Source of the DNA: Virgibacillus_F flavescens
GTDB taxonomy: Bacteria > Bacillota > Bacilli > Bacillales > Amphibacillaceae
Direction: 5' to 3'
Assembly (NCBI RefSeq): GCF_050574275.1
Contig: NZ_CP192260.1
Span: 2,728,001 to 2,792,000, forward strand
DNA length: 64,000 bases
Positions 17,713-25,740 of this stretch are shown in pieces (positions within the stretch are counted from its first letter, which is position 1; each line of letters opens with the position of its first letter). The position numbers and the translations under genes were made by a program. The notes beneath the pieces are model-generated. The model saw only the letters and a program-made list of their open reading frames with translations, did not search any database and was not told the DNA's origin.

Positions 17713-18042
17713 TTATGCGCTTTTTGTGAATATCAATTGGTATACATAATGAAGAAGTCTAAGCATAACTAAAACACCACCAAATAACGCTATACATAAT
17801 GATGTGACTTTTATCAGATATACATAATCAATTTGGAAATAGACATACCCTATAAAAATAGTACAGTGAAGTATTATTAAACTGCACAATACATAGCGCA
17901 ACACTCTTTCCTGTTTTAAATTGATTATCCACTTTATTAACGGTTTGACTGATAGGTAACAAATTAATATTCCAAGTCCAATTAAACTTAATAATCCGTA
18001 TGGCACTTCAGTTACAGAAGTTAATGAAACTATAAAATTCAT
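17713..18042 (-). CDS. Small membrane protein of unknown function
   Basis: A 109-residue protein with three hydrophobic segments (about residues 14-31, 47-68 and 75-96) and lysine-rich loops. No family was recognised. I use ATG 18042; the ORF is open to a GTG at 18060, but its first codons (GGCCG) are made from the G-rich ribosome-site region. Confidence 0.6.
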   Translation of the reverse strand: MNFIVSLTSVTEVPYGLLSLIGLGILICYLSVKPLIKWIINLKQERVLRYVLCSLIILHCTIFIGYVYFQIDYVYLIKVTSLCIALFGGVLVMLRLLHYVYQLIFTKSA

Positions 18043-18183
18043 CCCGCAACACCCACCCACTTTATATTAATAATGTTAGTATCACCAGCAAAAGTAAGTA
18101 ATAAACTTACAAGCATTGTACGCATCATAATCTGATATACTTCATTTAGCTGAAAACGAGATTTATTAAGGTGGTATATAACC

Positions 18184-19059
18184 ATGAATAGAGCTTTTTT
18201 TTATATTTTGCTTGGGGCAGTACTTTGGGGAACAATCGGTTGGTACGTTAAGAACTTATATTACTTCGGATTTACTCCTATGGAAGTGGTAACGTTGCGT
18301 GTTGTAACAACAGCATTCCTATTAGTTGCCTATGTATTACTTACATCTCCTAAAAGTCTAAAACTAAGATCCTTTTCCGATGTGAAGTACTTCATCGGAA
18401 CAGGAATTTTCAGCATTATTTTTTTTAACTATTGCTTATTTACAGCAATAGAATTGTCAACTATACCCTTTGCGACTGCATTATTATATACAGCCCCTGC
18501 TTTTGTTACTATTTTTTCCATTTTTTTATTCAATGAAAAACCCACTAGAAGAAAACTAATTTCACTCGTAATTACTTTCATTGGTATTTGTCTAATTGTT
18601 AAATTAATTCCATTTAGTAAGTCTGCAATTAGTTTGGGAAGCATTCTATTCGGATTAGGATCTGGACTTGGGTATGCATGCTACAGTATATTTAGCAAAT
18701 ATGCATTAAACAAATATTCCAGCCTGAGTATTACTACTTTTACTTTTATTGTAGCTAGTATTGTCTTATTGCCTTTTTTTCCGTACGAAGAAAAATTTTA
18801 TTTGGTAACTGATCCACCTGTACTGTTTTATGTAATTGGACTTGGTCTACTGCCAACTGCACTTGCATACATAGTTTATACAACTGGTCTAAACCAAACT
18901 GAGGCATCGAAAGCTTCTATATTAACAACCATTGAACCAGTGGTGGCCACACTTATTGGAATCCTTGTTTTTCAAGAGGTTTTTACCAAGTTACAGATTC
19001 TCGGATTGTTTAGCATCATTTGTGCAGTAATTTCTATTAAGAACTCAGACAATTCTTAG
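18184..19059 (+). CDS. EamA/DMT-family permease
   Basis: A 291-residue protein with ten predicted membrane helices made of two EamA repeats (about residues 5-140 and 150-287). The second repeat ends with the typical EAS-ASILTTIEPVVATLIG segment. Drug/metabolite transporters of this kind export amino acids or other metabolites; the substrate is not predictable. The ribosome site AAGGTGG precedes ATG 18184. Confidence 0.88.
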   Translation: MNRAFFYILLGAVLWGTIGWYVKNLYYFGFTPMEVVTLRVVTTAFLLVAYVLLTSPKSLKLRSFSDVKYFIGTGIFSIIFFNYCLFTAIELSTIPFATALLYTAPAFVTIFSIFLFNEKPTRRKLISLVITFIGICLIVKLIPFSKSAISLGSILFGLGSGLGYACYSIFSKYALNKYSSLSITTFTFIVASIVLLPFFPYEEKFYLVTDPPVLFYVIGLGLLPTALAYIVYTTGLNQTEASKASILTTIEPVVATLIGILVFQEVFTKLQILGLFSIICAVISIKNSDNS

Positions 19060-19140
19060 AAAAACTTGGCTAGTCGCCAAAATCCTTAGTTACACTTATG
19101 CAGTAAGAAAGAAATTATACTTTCTTACGTGCCCAAACAA

Positions 19141-19174
19141 AAATGGAGTGATAAGAATTCTTATCACTCCATTT
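19141..19174 (-). terminator. 34-bp perfect palindrome, probable terminator
   Basis: Bases 19141-19174 are a perfect palindrome centred on GAATTC with 17-bp arms. On the minus strand it is followed by TTTTTGTTTG, so it can end the FbpB-like gene; in the other direction it follows the EamA gene by 80 bases. A smaller hairpin CTATAC/GTATAG lies at 19180-19198. Confidence 0.75.
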
Positions 19175-19200
19175 CTCACCTATACTTTTTTGGTATAGCA

Positions 19201-19359
19201 TTAATCATACAGGGAAAATCTTCTTGGCTTTTTTTCTTCTTTCTTCGTCTGTTTATTTTCTAAACGAGTTTCAATTTGTGACATTTTCTTCTCATCCGTT
19301 AACAGTTCTTCTCTATATTGGTCTACTAATTCTTCAAAGTTTCGAGTTTTTGGACGCAT
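19201..19359 (-). CDS. FbpB-like small basic protein
   Basis: A 52-residue lysine/arginine-rich protein starting MRPKTRNFEELVDQ and continuing with LLTDEKKMSQIETRLE. This pattern is that of the FbpB family (Fur-regulated basic protein B), whose B. subtilis member helps the FsrA small RNA in iron-sparing regulation. No convincing Fur box is seen upstream: the promoter region has a TATACT -10 hexamer and TTGATT 18 bases before it. The ribosome site AAGGAGTGG fits the ATG at 19359. The assignment rests on pattern recall. Confidence 0.65.
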   Translation of the reverse strand: MRPKTRNFEELVDQYREELLTDEKKMSQIETRLENKQTKKEEKKPRRFSLYD

Positions 19360-19626
19360 ACGATCCACTCCTTATAGTTTATATATTATAGTATACCCTA
19401 ATCTCGTAAAATAAATCAAAATTATTTGAACATTTTGTGAAGAATTAATCTTTTTTATATTTCGTTTAGATTTATCAACTTAGAATAAAAAGGGTAAGTT
19501 CATAAAAGTAAGTGAAAATTGGTTGAGGGTAAAAGAGGATGGCAGGGATTATCCCACTTAGAAAGACTACGGGATATATCCCAAACTTAAAGTTTGTTAT
19601 ACTATACGAAAGGATAATCATTTACT

Positions 19627-19791
19627 TCAGTTTTTCATTCGCTGAACATGATCATATAGATTCAATAGTTTATCTAATTCCTGGCTAATGACTATAGATT
19701 CTTTGCTGGTGAACCCTTTTTCGAAGGCAACCTTAGTCATTTCTTTTCGCAAAAATTCAATTCGATCCAACACGTTGTTTATTTTATCCAT
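19627..19791 (-). CDS. Spo0E-like aspartyl-phosphate phosphatase
   Basis: A 54-residue helical-hairpin protein with the family signature SQELD (residues 36-40), followed by KLLNLY. Spo0E-family peptides dephosphorylate Spo0A~P and so restrain sporulation. The N-terminal helix IEFLRKEM and the segment GFTSKESI are as expected. The ribosome site is AGGAGG, with an unusually long gap of about 14 bases to the ATG at 19791; a stop codon (TAG) immediately before the ATG excludes a longer product. Confidence 0.87.
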   Translation of the reverse strand: MDKINNVLDRIEFLRKEMTKVAFEKGFTSKESIVISQELDKLLNLYDHVQRMKN

Positions 19792-19968
19792 CTAATTAAT
19801 GGCTACCTCCTCTTTCTTTATAGCTGATATAACCTTAGCATGTGGGTTTATATTTGCCAAGTTATGTAGTTCGCTAATGTAAAGTTTTTGTAACGATTAG
19901 AGCAAATGACTATAATCTTATGCCTTAAAATGATACCTTTATAATATCGGATAAGGTGGGTGTTTAGT

Positions 19969-20316
19969 ATGTACTTTAAAAGAAATGAACCATTCCGCTT
20001 CACCTTTACTGAACCTTTAGTAGGTAAGCTGTATTATTCAAGCAATGGAACAGTAACATTAGTAAAAGTTTCCATACTAGACGTTAGTAAAAATGGTGCG
20101 AAAGTTTACAGTATTGATAAAATCAAGCTTGAAAGTGGTACACAAATAAAGCTTTCCTTTGAAATCGATGCTACTTCTTTTGATGCTGTCGGTACAGTTA
20201 ACTGGACTAAGCCATCAAAAACGTCTTATGAAATGGGATTACATTTGGATACTGACGATACATATCAAACTGCTATGGTAAGTGCTCTAAAAAAAATCAA
20301 GAGATTAAATTCATAA
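19969..20316 (+). CDS. PilZ-domain protein (putative c-di-GMP receptor)
   Basis: A 115-residue single PilZ domain. The N-terminal arginine motif is RNEPFR (the canonical form is RxxxR, here with one extra residue) and the second motif is DVSKNGA, matching D/NxSxxG. Such proteins bind c-di-GMP and change partner interactions. The two c-di-GMP enzymes at 23645 and 25741 supply a context. The start is ATG 19969, because the in-frame GTG at 19960 lies within the AAGGTGGG ribosome site. Confidence 0.75.
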   Translation: MYFKRNEPFRFTFTEPLVGKLYYSSNGTVTLVKVSILDVSKNGAKVYSIDKIKLESGTQIKLSFEIDATSFDAVGTVNWTKPSKTSYEMGLHLDTDDTYQTAMVSALKKIKRLNS

Positions 20317-20360
20317 TTGGAGTCATCCCATGGAGTTCAAGTAAGGAAAGGATGTCAAAC

Positions 20361-20885
20361 TTGGCGAAAGATAAAGAAAAAAATGAATGGCTGGAGTGGG
20401 GAAAAGCAATTTTTATTGCCATTTTGTTAGCATTTTTACTGCGAACCTTTGTATTTGCCACTTCAATTGTTGAAGGCGAAAGCATGGTACCCACTCTAGA
20501 AAATGGGGAACGAGTTATTTTCAATAAATTAGTTTATTTCTTAGATGAACCTGAACGTGGTGATGTAGTGATCATTCAACGGCCACTTAAGAACTATGTG
20601 AAACGTGTTATCGGATTACCCGGTGAAACTGTCAAGTTTAGAGAACACCAGCTTTATATTAATGGTGAAAAATATGGAGAATCGTTTATAAGTAACGAAG
20701 CACTTAACAACACAGGTAACTTCGGTCCGATTGAAGTGCCGGATGATAAATATTTTGTTATGGGTGATAACCGTGCTATTAGTAAGGATAGTCGTAATGG
20801 ATTAGGATTTATAAGTGAGGATGATATCATTGGTAAATCGGAGCTAGTGGTGTATCCATTTGATGAATGGGAAAAAATAAATTAA
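20361..20885 (+). CDS. Signal peptidase I
   Basis: A type I signal peptidase (SipS/SipT group) that cleaves secretory signal peptides outside the membrane. One N-terminal membrane anchor (IFIAILLAFLLRTFVF) is followed by the serine box GESMVPTL and the lysine box YVKRVIGLPGE, then GDNR-SKDSR. The catalytic pair is Ser41/Lys81 counted from the TTG at 20361. I favour this TTG because AAGGA lies 8 bases upstream; the ATG at 20352 abuts the ribosome site. Confidence 0.9.
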   Translation: MAKDKEKNEWLEWGKAIFIAILLAFLLRTFVFATSIVEGESMVPTLENGERVIFNKLVYFLDEPERGDVVIIQRPLKNYVKRVIGLPGETVKFREHQLYINGEKYGESFISNEALNNTGNFGPIEVPDDKYFVMGDNRAISKDSRNGLGFISEDDIIGKSELVVYPFDEWEKIN

Positions 20886-20890
20886 GTAAA

Positions 20891-20921
20891 CAGGGTCAGA
20901 CGGGAAATATGGTCTGGCCCT
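20891..20921 (+). terminator. Terminator of signal peptidase gene
   Basis: The stem AGGGTCAGAC/GTCTGGCCCT has one G-T pair; only a weak T-run follows. Confidence 0.55.
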
Positions 20922-20928
20922 CTATTAT

Positions 20929-21009
20929 TTACTTTTCATTATCGAATACACAATATCCTATATTTAATGCGAGTAGTCCGAAACAAATTACGATTAATGC
21001 AGTTTCCAT
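20929..21009 (-). CDS. Possible 26-residue membrane peptide
   Basis: An ORF of 26 codons encodes one hydrophobic segment (ALIVICFGLLALNIGYCVF) with a charged C-terminus DNEK. A strong AAAAGGAGGTG ribosome site sits 10 bases before the ATG at 21009. Such peptides include sporulation and toxin-type membrane peptides, but this one matches no family I know. Confidence 0.5.
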   Translation of the reverse strand: METALIVICFGLLALNIGYCVFDNEK

Positions 21010-21149
21010 TTGAGTTGTGCACCTCCTTTTAAATAAATTATTTATGACGTTAGATCACATTATATTATGTACTAAATCAGACAACTAATGCCTTTATACT
21101 ATCATACCAATTTCTAAACCCTAAATAAAGCAAAATATGTTAAAATGAA

Positions 21150-21170
21150 GAAGAAAAGCGAAGTCGACTG
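21150..21170 (+). repeat. Degenerate copy of the AAAAGCGGAGGCGACTG repeat head
   Basis: AGAAAAGCGAAGTCGACTG here differs by two bases from the head of the 122-bp repeat at 13981. No further match to the unit follows. The surrounding 21010-21287 holds no other feature apart from the next promoter region. Confidence 0.5.
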
Positions 21171-21287
21171 TTATGTAGCAGTTAATCATACTAATAAACT
21201 GGACAGGACTATTTTTCTTTCGTACTTTCAGCTTACTAACCTATTAAAGTACCCATACCTACACATAAGATGAAAGAGGTGACAGTT

Positions 21288-22451
21288 TTGTTTCACTGTC
21301 CTTATTGCGGCACAAAAGTAAATGATAATGAATCCTATTGTATAAAGTGCGGAAAACATCTGCCTGAAGATATGTATAATCGGTTAGCTGTCTCTAAACA
21401 AACTAAAAAAGTCTGGTTTCTTCCTTTAATTATTGTTTTATTACTTGGAGTATCCGTAAGTGGCTTCTATTTATTTTTAGAAAATCAGGCAGCTCAAGCA
21501 AAAGAACTATATTCGAACGGGGAAATGACGGCACAAAAGGGAGATTACGAAAAAGCAAGAGAGCTTTTTAATGAAGCACTGGAACAGAAAGGAAATTTCC
21601 CACAAGCATCTACTGCAGTTCATTTTATGGATATCGCGATTAGCGTACAATCCAAACTAGATCATGCTGCCAAAAAACTTGCTAAACAGGAATATAAAGA
21701 GGCACTCAGTGAACTTGCTGACACCGAAACGGAACTTAAAAATTACGATGGTTCAGTAGTTAAAAAACTAGTAAATGAGATTGTTTTAACACGGAGTACA
21801 ATTAAAATTGATCAATTAAAAAGTCAGCTTGCTAAAGAGCCTACAACAGATGAGTTAAAAGGTTATTTATGGGAGGCTGAATCAATCAAAAACAGTGAAG
21901 CGGAAAAAATAACGGAAACTATTCGAAATCAAATAATTGATTATACCTACTCTAAGGCAAGCGAGGCATTAAATAGGCGCCACTTCTCAGATGCTCAAGC
22001 ATTAGTGAGTGAAGGACAAATCTATGCACCGGAATCAGATAAACTCAAAAGTCTGCAAACCGCGATAGATAATGAGAAAGTTGCTTTTGAAACTGCACAG
22101 CAGCGACGAATTGAATCTGCTCTTAACACCGCCGCACAGGAACGAAAACAAAATAAAAATGACGCGGTCAAGCTAGTAAACGTGAAATTATTAAACAATG
22201 AACAGGATAAATTAATTGTAAAAGGTAAAGTGAAAAGTATTGCTACAATCCCAATTAATACAATACTTGTCGAATACAATTTACTGACCAAAAAAGGCAA
22301 AGAGTTTAAATCGAATCAAGTTTATGTATACCCTGATACACTTTATCCGAATGAAACGGGTGAATTTGAATTTACCCACTTTGATATAATTAATAAAGCA
22401 GAAGAATTAGATGTAAAAGTTACAAAGATCAAGTGGTATACAGAGAAGTAA
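21288..22451 (+). CDS. Zinc-ribbon, membrane-anchored repeat protein
   Basis: A 387-residue protein. The N-terminus has a zinc ribbon (CPYCG and CIKCGK, residues 4-23), then a membrane helix (about 44-64). The outer part begins with a TPR-like segment (AKELYSNGEMTAQKGDYEKARELFNEAL) and continues with helical repeats to about residue 290, then a beta-rich FxLyD-like domain (VKLVNVKLL... LIVKGKVKS). The start is TTG 21288, six bases after GAGGTG; ATG 21270 is within that ribosome site. The protease gene starts 17 bases downstream, so the two are likely co-expressed. The function is unknown; a sensor or scaffold at the membrane is plausible. Confidence 0.7.
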   Translation: MFHCPYCGTKVNDNESYCIKCGKHLPEDMYNRLAVSKQTKKVWFLPLIIVLLLGVSVSGFYLFLENQAAQAKELYSNGEMTAQKGDYEKARELFNEALEQKGNFPQASTAVHFMDIAISVQSKLDHAAKKLAKQEYKEALSELADTETELKNYDGSVVKKLVNEIVLTRSTIKIDQLKSQLAKEPTTDELKGYLWEAESIKNSEAEKITETIRNQIIDYTYSKASEALNRRHFSDAQALVSEGQIYAPESDKLKSLQTAIDNEKVAFETAQQRRIESALNTAAQERKQNKNDAVKLVNVKLLNNEQDKLIVKGKVKSIATIPINTILVEYNLLTKKGKEFKSNQVYVYPDTLYPNETGEFEFTHFDIINKAEELDVKVTKIKWYTEK

Positions 22452-22467
22452 ATGAGGTGACATTTTT

Positions 22468-23598
22468 TTGAAAAAAATTCGTATTCTCCCCAACACTATA
22501 ACAATTATCATCATTATTATTGGTGGAATTAGTATTTTTGCAGTATATAATCAATGGGCCGCAGATGAATTAACCATCCAAAGTTCAGGAATTAATAAAA
22601 TCAGCAGTTCACCTCAAACCTTGAATCTCAAATCAATTATACACAAGGCAGAAAAAAGCGTAATTCAAATTGAAGGTCAAAATGAGGATTCAACTATAAC
22701 TGGATCAGGTTTCCTATATAACAAAAAAGGAGATATCATTACAAATGCTCACGTAGTAAAAGATGCAGATGTTATTTATGTGCGAACTTCAAATGCTCGC
22801 GTTTACCCAGCAGCCATTATTGGAATCAGTGAAGAAACAGATGTGGCAGTTGTTCGTGTACCCCAACTGGCAAATCAATCCCCTATTCCAATTGAAAAAG
22901 GATTAAATGCTGATATAGGGAACGAGGTAATCGCACTTGGGAGTCCTCACGGATTTCAAAATACTGTTACCCTTGGCATCATCTCCGGTACTGAAAGAAA
23001 TTTTTCTGTAGATGGATATGATTATGAAAATGTCTATCAAATTTCGGCTCAAATTACACATGGCAACAGTGGCGGTCCGCTTATTGATAGAGAAACGGGT
23101 AAAGTTATCGGAATAAATTCCGTCGGAACAAAAGATGGAACAATTGGATTCAGTATCCCGCTCGTAAGCGTACTCAAAAAAATTGAAAAGTGGTCAAATG
23201 AAACACAAACAAATAATCTTGAGTTTTCAACTTCGACTGAGATCTTGGACAATAAAGATGATGAAACATACAAAGATGATGCAGAATACCTTATTAAATA
23301 TTTTCTTGATAGTATATTAATACGTGATTATATTAGTGCCTATACGATTCTTGGTAGTGAGATGCAGGGTGACATATCTTATTCTGATTTTCGAGAACAA
23401 TATATACATATTATTAATCTCGAATATAATACCTTTACTTCTTCGATAGGCAAGAAAAATTTAATTGAAACAACTGTACAAGTCGATTTTTCAATTAAAC
23501 AACCTAATGAAGAAAAGGTGACTAAAAAGACAACTGACTACAAATTTACAGTCGGCTATGAGAATGACCAGTTAAAAATCCTTAAAATCACTAAATAA
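22468..23598 (+). CDS. Membrane-anchored trypsin-like (HtrA-type) serine protease without PDZ domain
   Basis: A 376-residue protein with an N-terminal membrane anchor (residues 10-26) and a trypsin-like protease domain. The catalytic triad is His95 (TNAHVV), Asp125 (TDVAVVRV) and Ser201 (HGNSGGPL). The region after about residue 255 shows no PDZ domain; the last 110 residues look like an NTF2/DUF4878-type alpha-beta domain. The start is TTG 22468 after GAGGTGAC. It probably forms an operon with the zinc-ribbon protein upstream and may be part of surface quality control. Confidence 0.82.
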   Translation: MKKIRILPNTITIIIIIIGGISIFAVYNQWAADELTIQSSGINKISSSPQTLNLKSIIHKAEKSVIQIEGQNEDSTITGSGFLYNKKGDIITNAHVVKDADVIYVRTSNARVYPAAIIGISEETDVAVVRVPQLANQSPIPIEKGLNADIGNEVIALGSPHGFQNTVTLGIISGTERNFSVDGYDYENVYQISAQITHGNSGGPLIDRETGKVIGINSVGTKDGTIGFSIPLVSVLKKIEKWSNETQTNNLEFSTSTEILDNKDDETYKDDAEYLIKYFLDSILIRDYISAYTILGSEMQGDISYSDFREQYIHIINLEYNTFTSSIGKKNLIETTVQVDFSIKQPNEEKVTKKTTDYKFTVGYENDQLKILKITK

Positions 23599-23609
23599 AC
23601 TATCTAAAT

Positions 23610-23645
23610 CAACCGAGTCATTAAAAAAATGGCTCGGTTGTTTAT
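23610..23645. terminator. Terminator between the protease and the diguanylate cyclase
   Basis: The stem CAACCGAG-YCAT/ATGR-CTCGGTTG with T- and A-runs on each side serves both convergent genes. Confidence 0.85.
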
Positions 23646-25318
23646 TATGAATAACGAAAATACATGTTTTTTCCATTCTTTTTAGCCTGATATAATGCTT
23701 TATCCGCCTTAACCATGATTCCATCTATATCCCTGTCATCTGAAGGATACATACTTATTCCAATACTTAAGGTGTTCGTAAATGTATATTCGTCTATTTG
23801 AACTGGCATCTTCATTTCCTCAACTATACGTTTCGCATAATCGAACGCTTCCTCTTCCCCACTTATATTCTTTAATAATATGGCGAATTCATCTCCACCA
23901 ATTCTGGCGATGAAATGATCTTTAGATAAAATCGATTTTAATCGTTGCCCAATTTTAATCAAAAACTTATCACCTACATTATGGCCGTATACATCATTTA
24001 TTTTCTTAAAGCCATCCCCATCCACATAAAAAACAGCCATAAATTTTGCTTTATTTGTATCAATTAACCTTTTTTCCCTAGTAAGATTATTTATAAATTC
24101 TCTCTTATTTGGTAAACCAGTTAGGTAATCCGTCCGAGCAATTTGCTGTAATTTTTCTTCCGCATTCACTCGGTTTGTAATATCTCTTGATGAAGTAACA
24201 ATTTGATATATGCTTCCATCCGCATTTGCTACTGGTTTAATATGAGACTCTACCCACATTAAGTCGCCTGATTTTTTCATTAGCCTGAATTCTGTTAACA
24301 GTGGTTTTTTTGCTTTAATGGTCTGAAATATATTTTTCTCTAAACTCTTTTTATCATTTTCATGGATGAAATCGAGTACTGGCTTCCCTATTATATTGGA
24401 TGGATGATATCCAATTGTATGCAGGTGTGAAGGTGATGCATATTTAACAACTCCGAATTCATCTATTATATTAACCATATCCAGTGTATGCTCAGCGATC
24501 AATTGATACCGTTCTTGAGTTACTGTAAGTTGACGTTTCGTTTCAACCTCCTCCGTAATATTATGAATGATTGCTGCAAATGCAACAAATTCTTCCTGCT
24601 CATTTGGAATAGGTGTAAAACTTATTGTTGTATGTAAGACTTTATTTACTTTGTCATATAAATCAAGGGATAAATTATGTATTTTTTCACCTTTTTTCAG
24701 AAGATGAAAGTAATTACTTTTATTCTTTAAGTGTGGTTGAAACTCCGAAAAATTAATGTTCATAAGTTCAGCCTTTGTATATTTGAATAATGTGATAAAT
24801 GATTCGTTGGTCAATAAGAATTTTCCAGAAAAATCTATTAAAGCCACACCATTATCTGTCGTGTCCATGTAAGTGGAGAATAATCTGTTCAAGTATTTCA
24901 CATCATCTGATTTGTCTGATAGCTGGTTTAAATTTACGGTAACTCCAAGAATATATGTAATTTTATTACAGGAATTGTAAATAGGAATTAATTGTGTACG
25001 TGCTTCATACTGCCCATTAGGCAATATTACATTGTCCTTATATATGACTTTACTTTTTGTTTCCATTACGCTAGTATAGCGCTCCCTGATAAAACGTGCA
25101 TGACCAATTGAATTACTTTCTATTATATTTCTCCCGATATCACGTTTTGTTAACCTTGCTAGCTTCATTGCTGGTTTGTTTATAAAATCATAAACAAAAT
25201 AATATTTATTTTCTTTTATTACAACCTTCATTAAGAATATACAATCTGTAACAACTGCTGCTATTTGCTTAATCCATTCGTTTTGGTTCTCTTGAAGAAA
25301 ATTTACTTGCTCATCCAT
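23645..25318 (-). CDS. PAS-domain diguanylate cyclase
   Basis: A 557-residue soluble protein: a PAS-like N-terminal domain, a PAS domain near residues 145-260, another near 270-390, and a GGDEF domain from about 395. The active-site loop is an intact GGDEF at 474-478, so it should make c-di-GMP from two GTP. The RxxD inhibitory site expected just before the loop is absent (SKDH there). No membrane helix is visible, so the signal is probably cytoplasmic, such as redox or a ligand. Confidence 0.87.
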   Translation of the reverse strand: MDEQVNFLQENQNEWIKQIAAVVTDCIFLMKVVIKENKYYFVYDFINKPAMKLARLTKRDIGRNIIESNSIGHARFIRERYTSVMETKSKVIYKDNVILPNGQYEARTQLIPIYNSCNKITYILGVTVNLNQLSDKSDDVKYLNRLFSTYMDTTDNGVALIDFSGKFLLTNESFITLFKYTKAELMNINFSEFQPHLKNKSNYFHLLKKGEKIHNLSLDLYDKVNKVLHTTISFTPIPNEQEEFVAFAAIIHNITEEVETKRQLTVTQERYQLIAEHTLDMVNIIDEFGVVKYASPSHLHTIGYHPSNIIGKPVLDFIHENDKKSLEKNIFQTIKAKKPLLTEFRLMKKSGDLMWVESHIKPVANADGSIYQIVTSSRDITNRVNAEEKLQQIARTDYLTGLPNKREFINNLTREKRLIDTNKAKFMAVFYVDGDGFKKINDVYGHNVGDKFLIKIGQRLKSILSKDHFIARIGGDEFAILLKNISGEEEAFDYAKRIVEEMKMPVQIDEYTFTNTLSIGISMYPSDDRDIDGIMVKADKALYQAKKNGKNMYFRYS

Positions 25319-25393
25319 TTAAATTTCTCCTGTCTTTTAGTACTGAAGGGCGATTTCCTCAATTTTAATTAAGAAACTAATGAAAACGTCCAT

Positions 25394-25420
25394 ACACTTC
25401 TTTGGAAATGACATATAGTA
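25394..25420 (+). promoter_or_regulatory. Putative sigma-K promoter of the YjcZ-type gene
   Basis: AC (25394-25395), 16 bases, then CATATAGTA (25412-25420) matches the mother-cell sigma-K pattern AC-N16/17-CATANNNTA. It is about 30 bases upstream of the start codon of the sporulation-type peptide. Confidence 0.5.
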
Positions 25421-25450
25421 TAACTGTAAACGTCTAGGAGGTGAAGTAGT

Positions 25451-25585
25451 ATGTCATATGGATACGGCGGATGTGGTGGTTATGGAAACCAAGTCTATGG
25501 AGCTAATAATAAGGGCAATTCATTCGCGTTAATTGTAGTTCTATTTATACTTCTAATCATTGTAGGTACAGCTTTCTACTGCTAA
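25451..25585 (+). CDS. YjcZ-family tiny sporulation membrane peptide
   Basis: A 44-residue protein with a Gly/Tyr-rich head (YGYGGCGGYGN), followed by one hydrophobic segment FALIVVLFILLIIVG and a short tail. This is the pattern of the YjcZ / tiny-TM-bacill family, a set of small spore-associated proteins in Bacillaceae. The ribosome site AGGAGGTGAAG is ideal, and a sigma-K-like promoter is upstream. It is too short for normal ORF lists. Confidence 0.85.
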   Translation: MSYGYGGCGGYGNQVYGANNKGNSFALIVVLFILLIIVGTAFYC

Positions 25586-25621
25586 TTGCTGGTGCCGGCA
25601 TTACCCACAAGTACTATTAGC

Positions 25622-25676
25622 AAAAAAATCTTGGCTTCTCGTCGTGAGTAATCGGCGAAAGCCTAAGATCTTTTTC
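25622..25676 (+). terminator. Terminator of the YjcZ-type gene
   Basis: AAATCTTGGCTT pairs with AAGCCTAAGATCTTTTT with a one-base bulge. Confidence 0.75.
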
Positions 25677-25705
25677 ATAGATGGTTGATTCACCTTAAAT
25701 AGAGC

Positions 25706-25732
25706 AAAAACCAATTAGTTGAATTGGTTTTT
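25706..25732 (-). terminator. Terminator of the ktrD-GGDEF/EAL operon
   Basis: Perfect 11-bp stem AAAAACCAATT/AATTGGTTTTT lies nine bases past the stop of the GGDEF-EAL gene. Confidence 0.88.
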
Positions 25733-25740
25733 GTTTTCAT

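Noticed and set aside
19141..19174. Fur box in the 34-bp palindrome
   Set aside because: The half-sites are spaced by AATT in place of the single base in the 7-1-7 Fur box, and the element acts as a terminator better.
19547..19680. Short ORF on the + strand starting ATGGCAGGG after AAGAGG
   Set aside because: It overlaps the Spo0E-like gene in antisense and has no recognisable feature.
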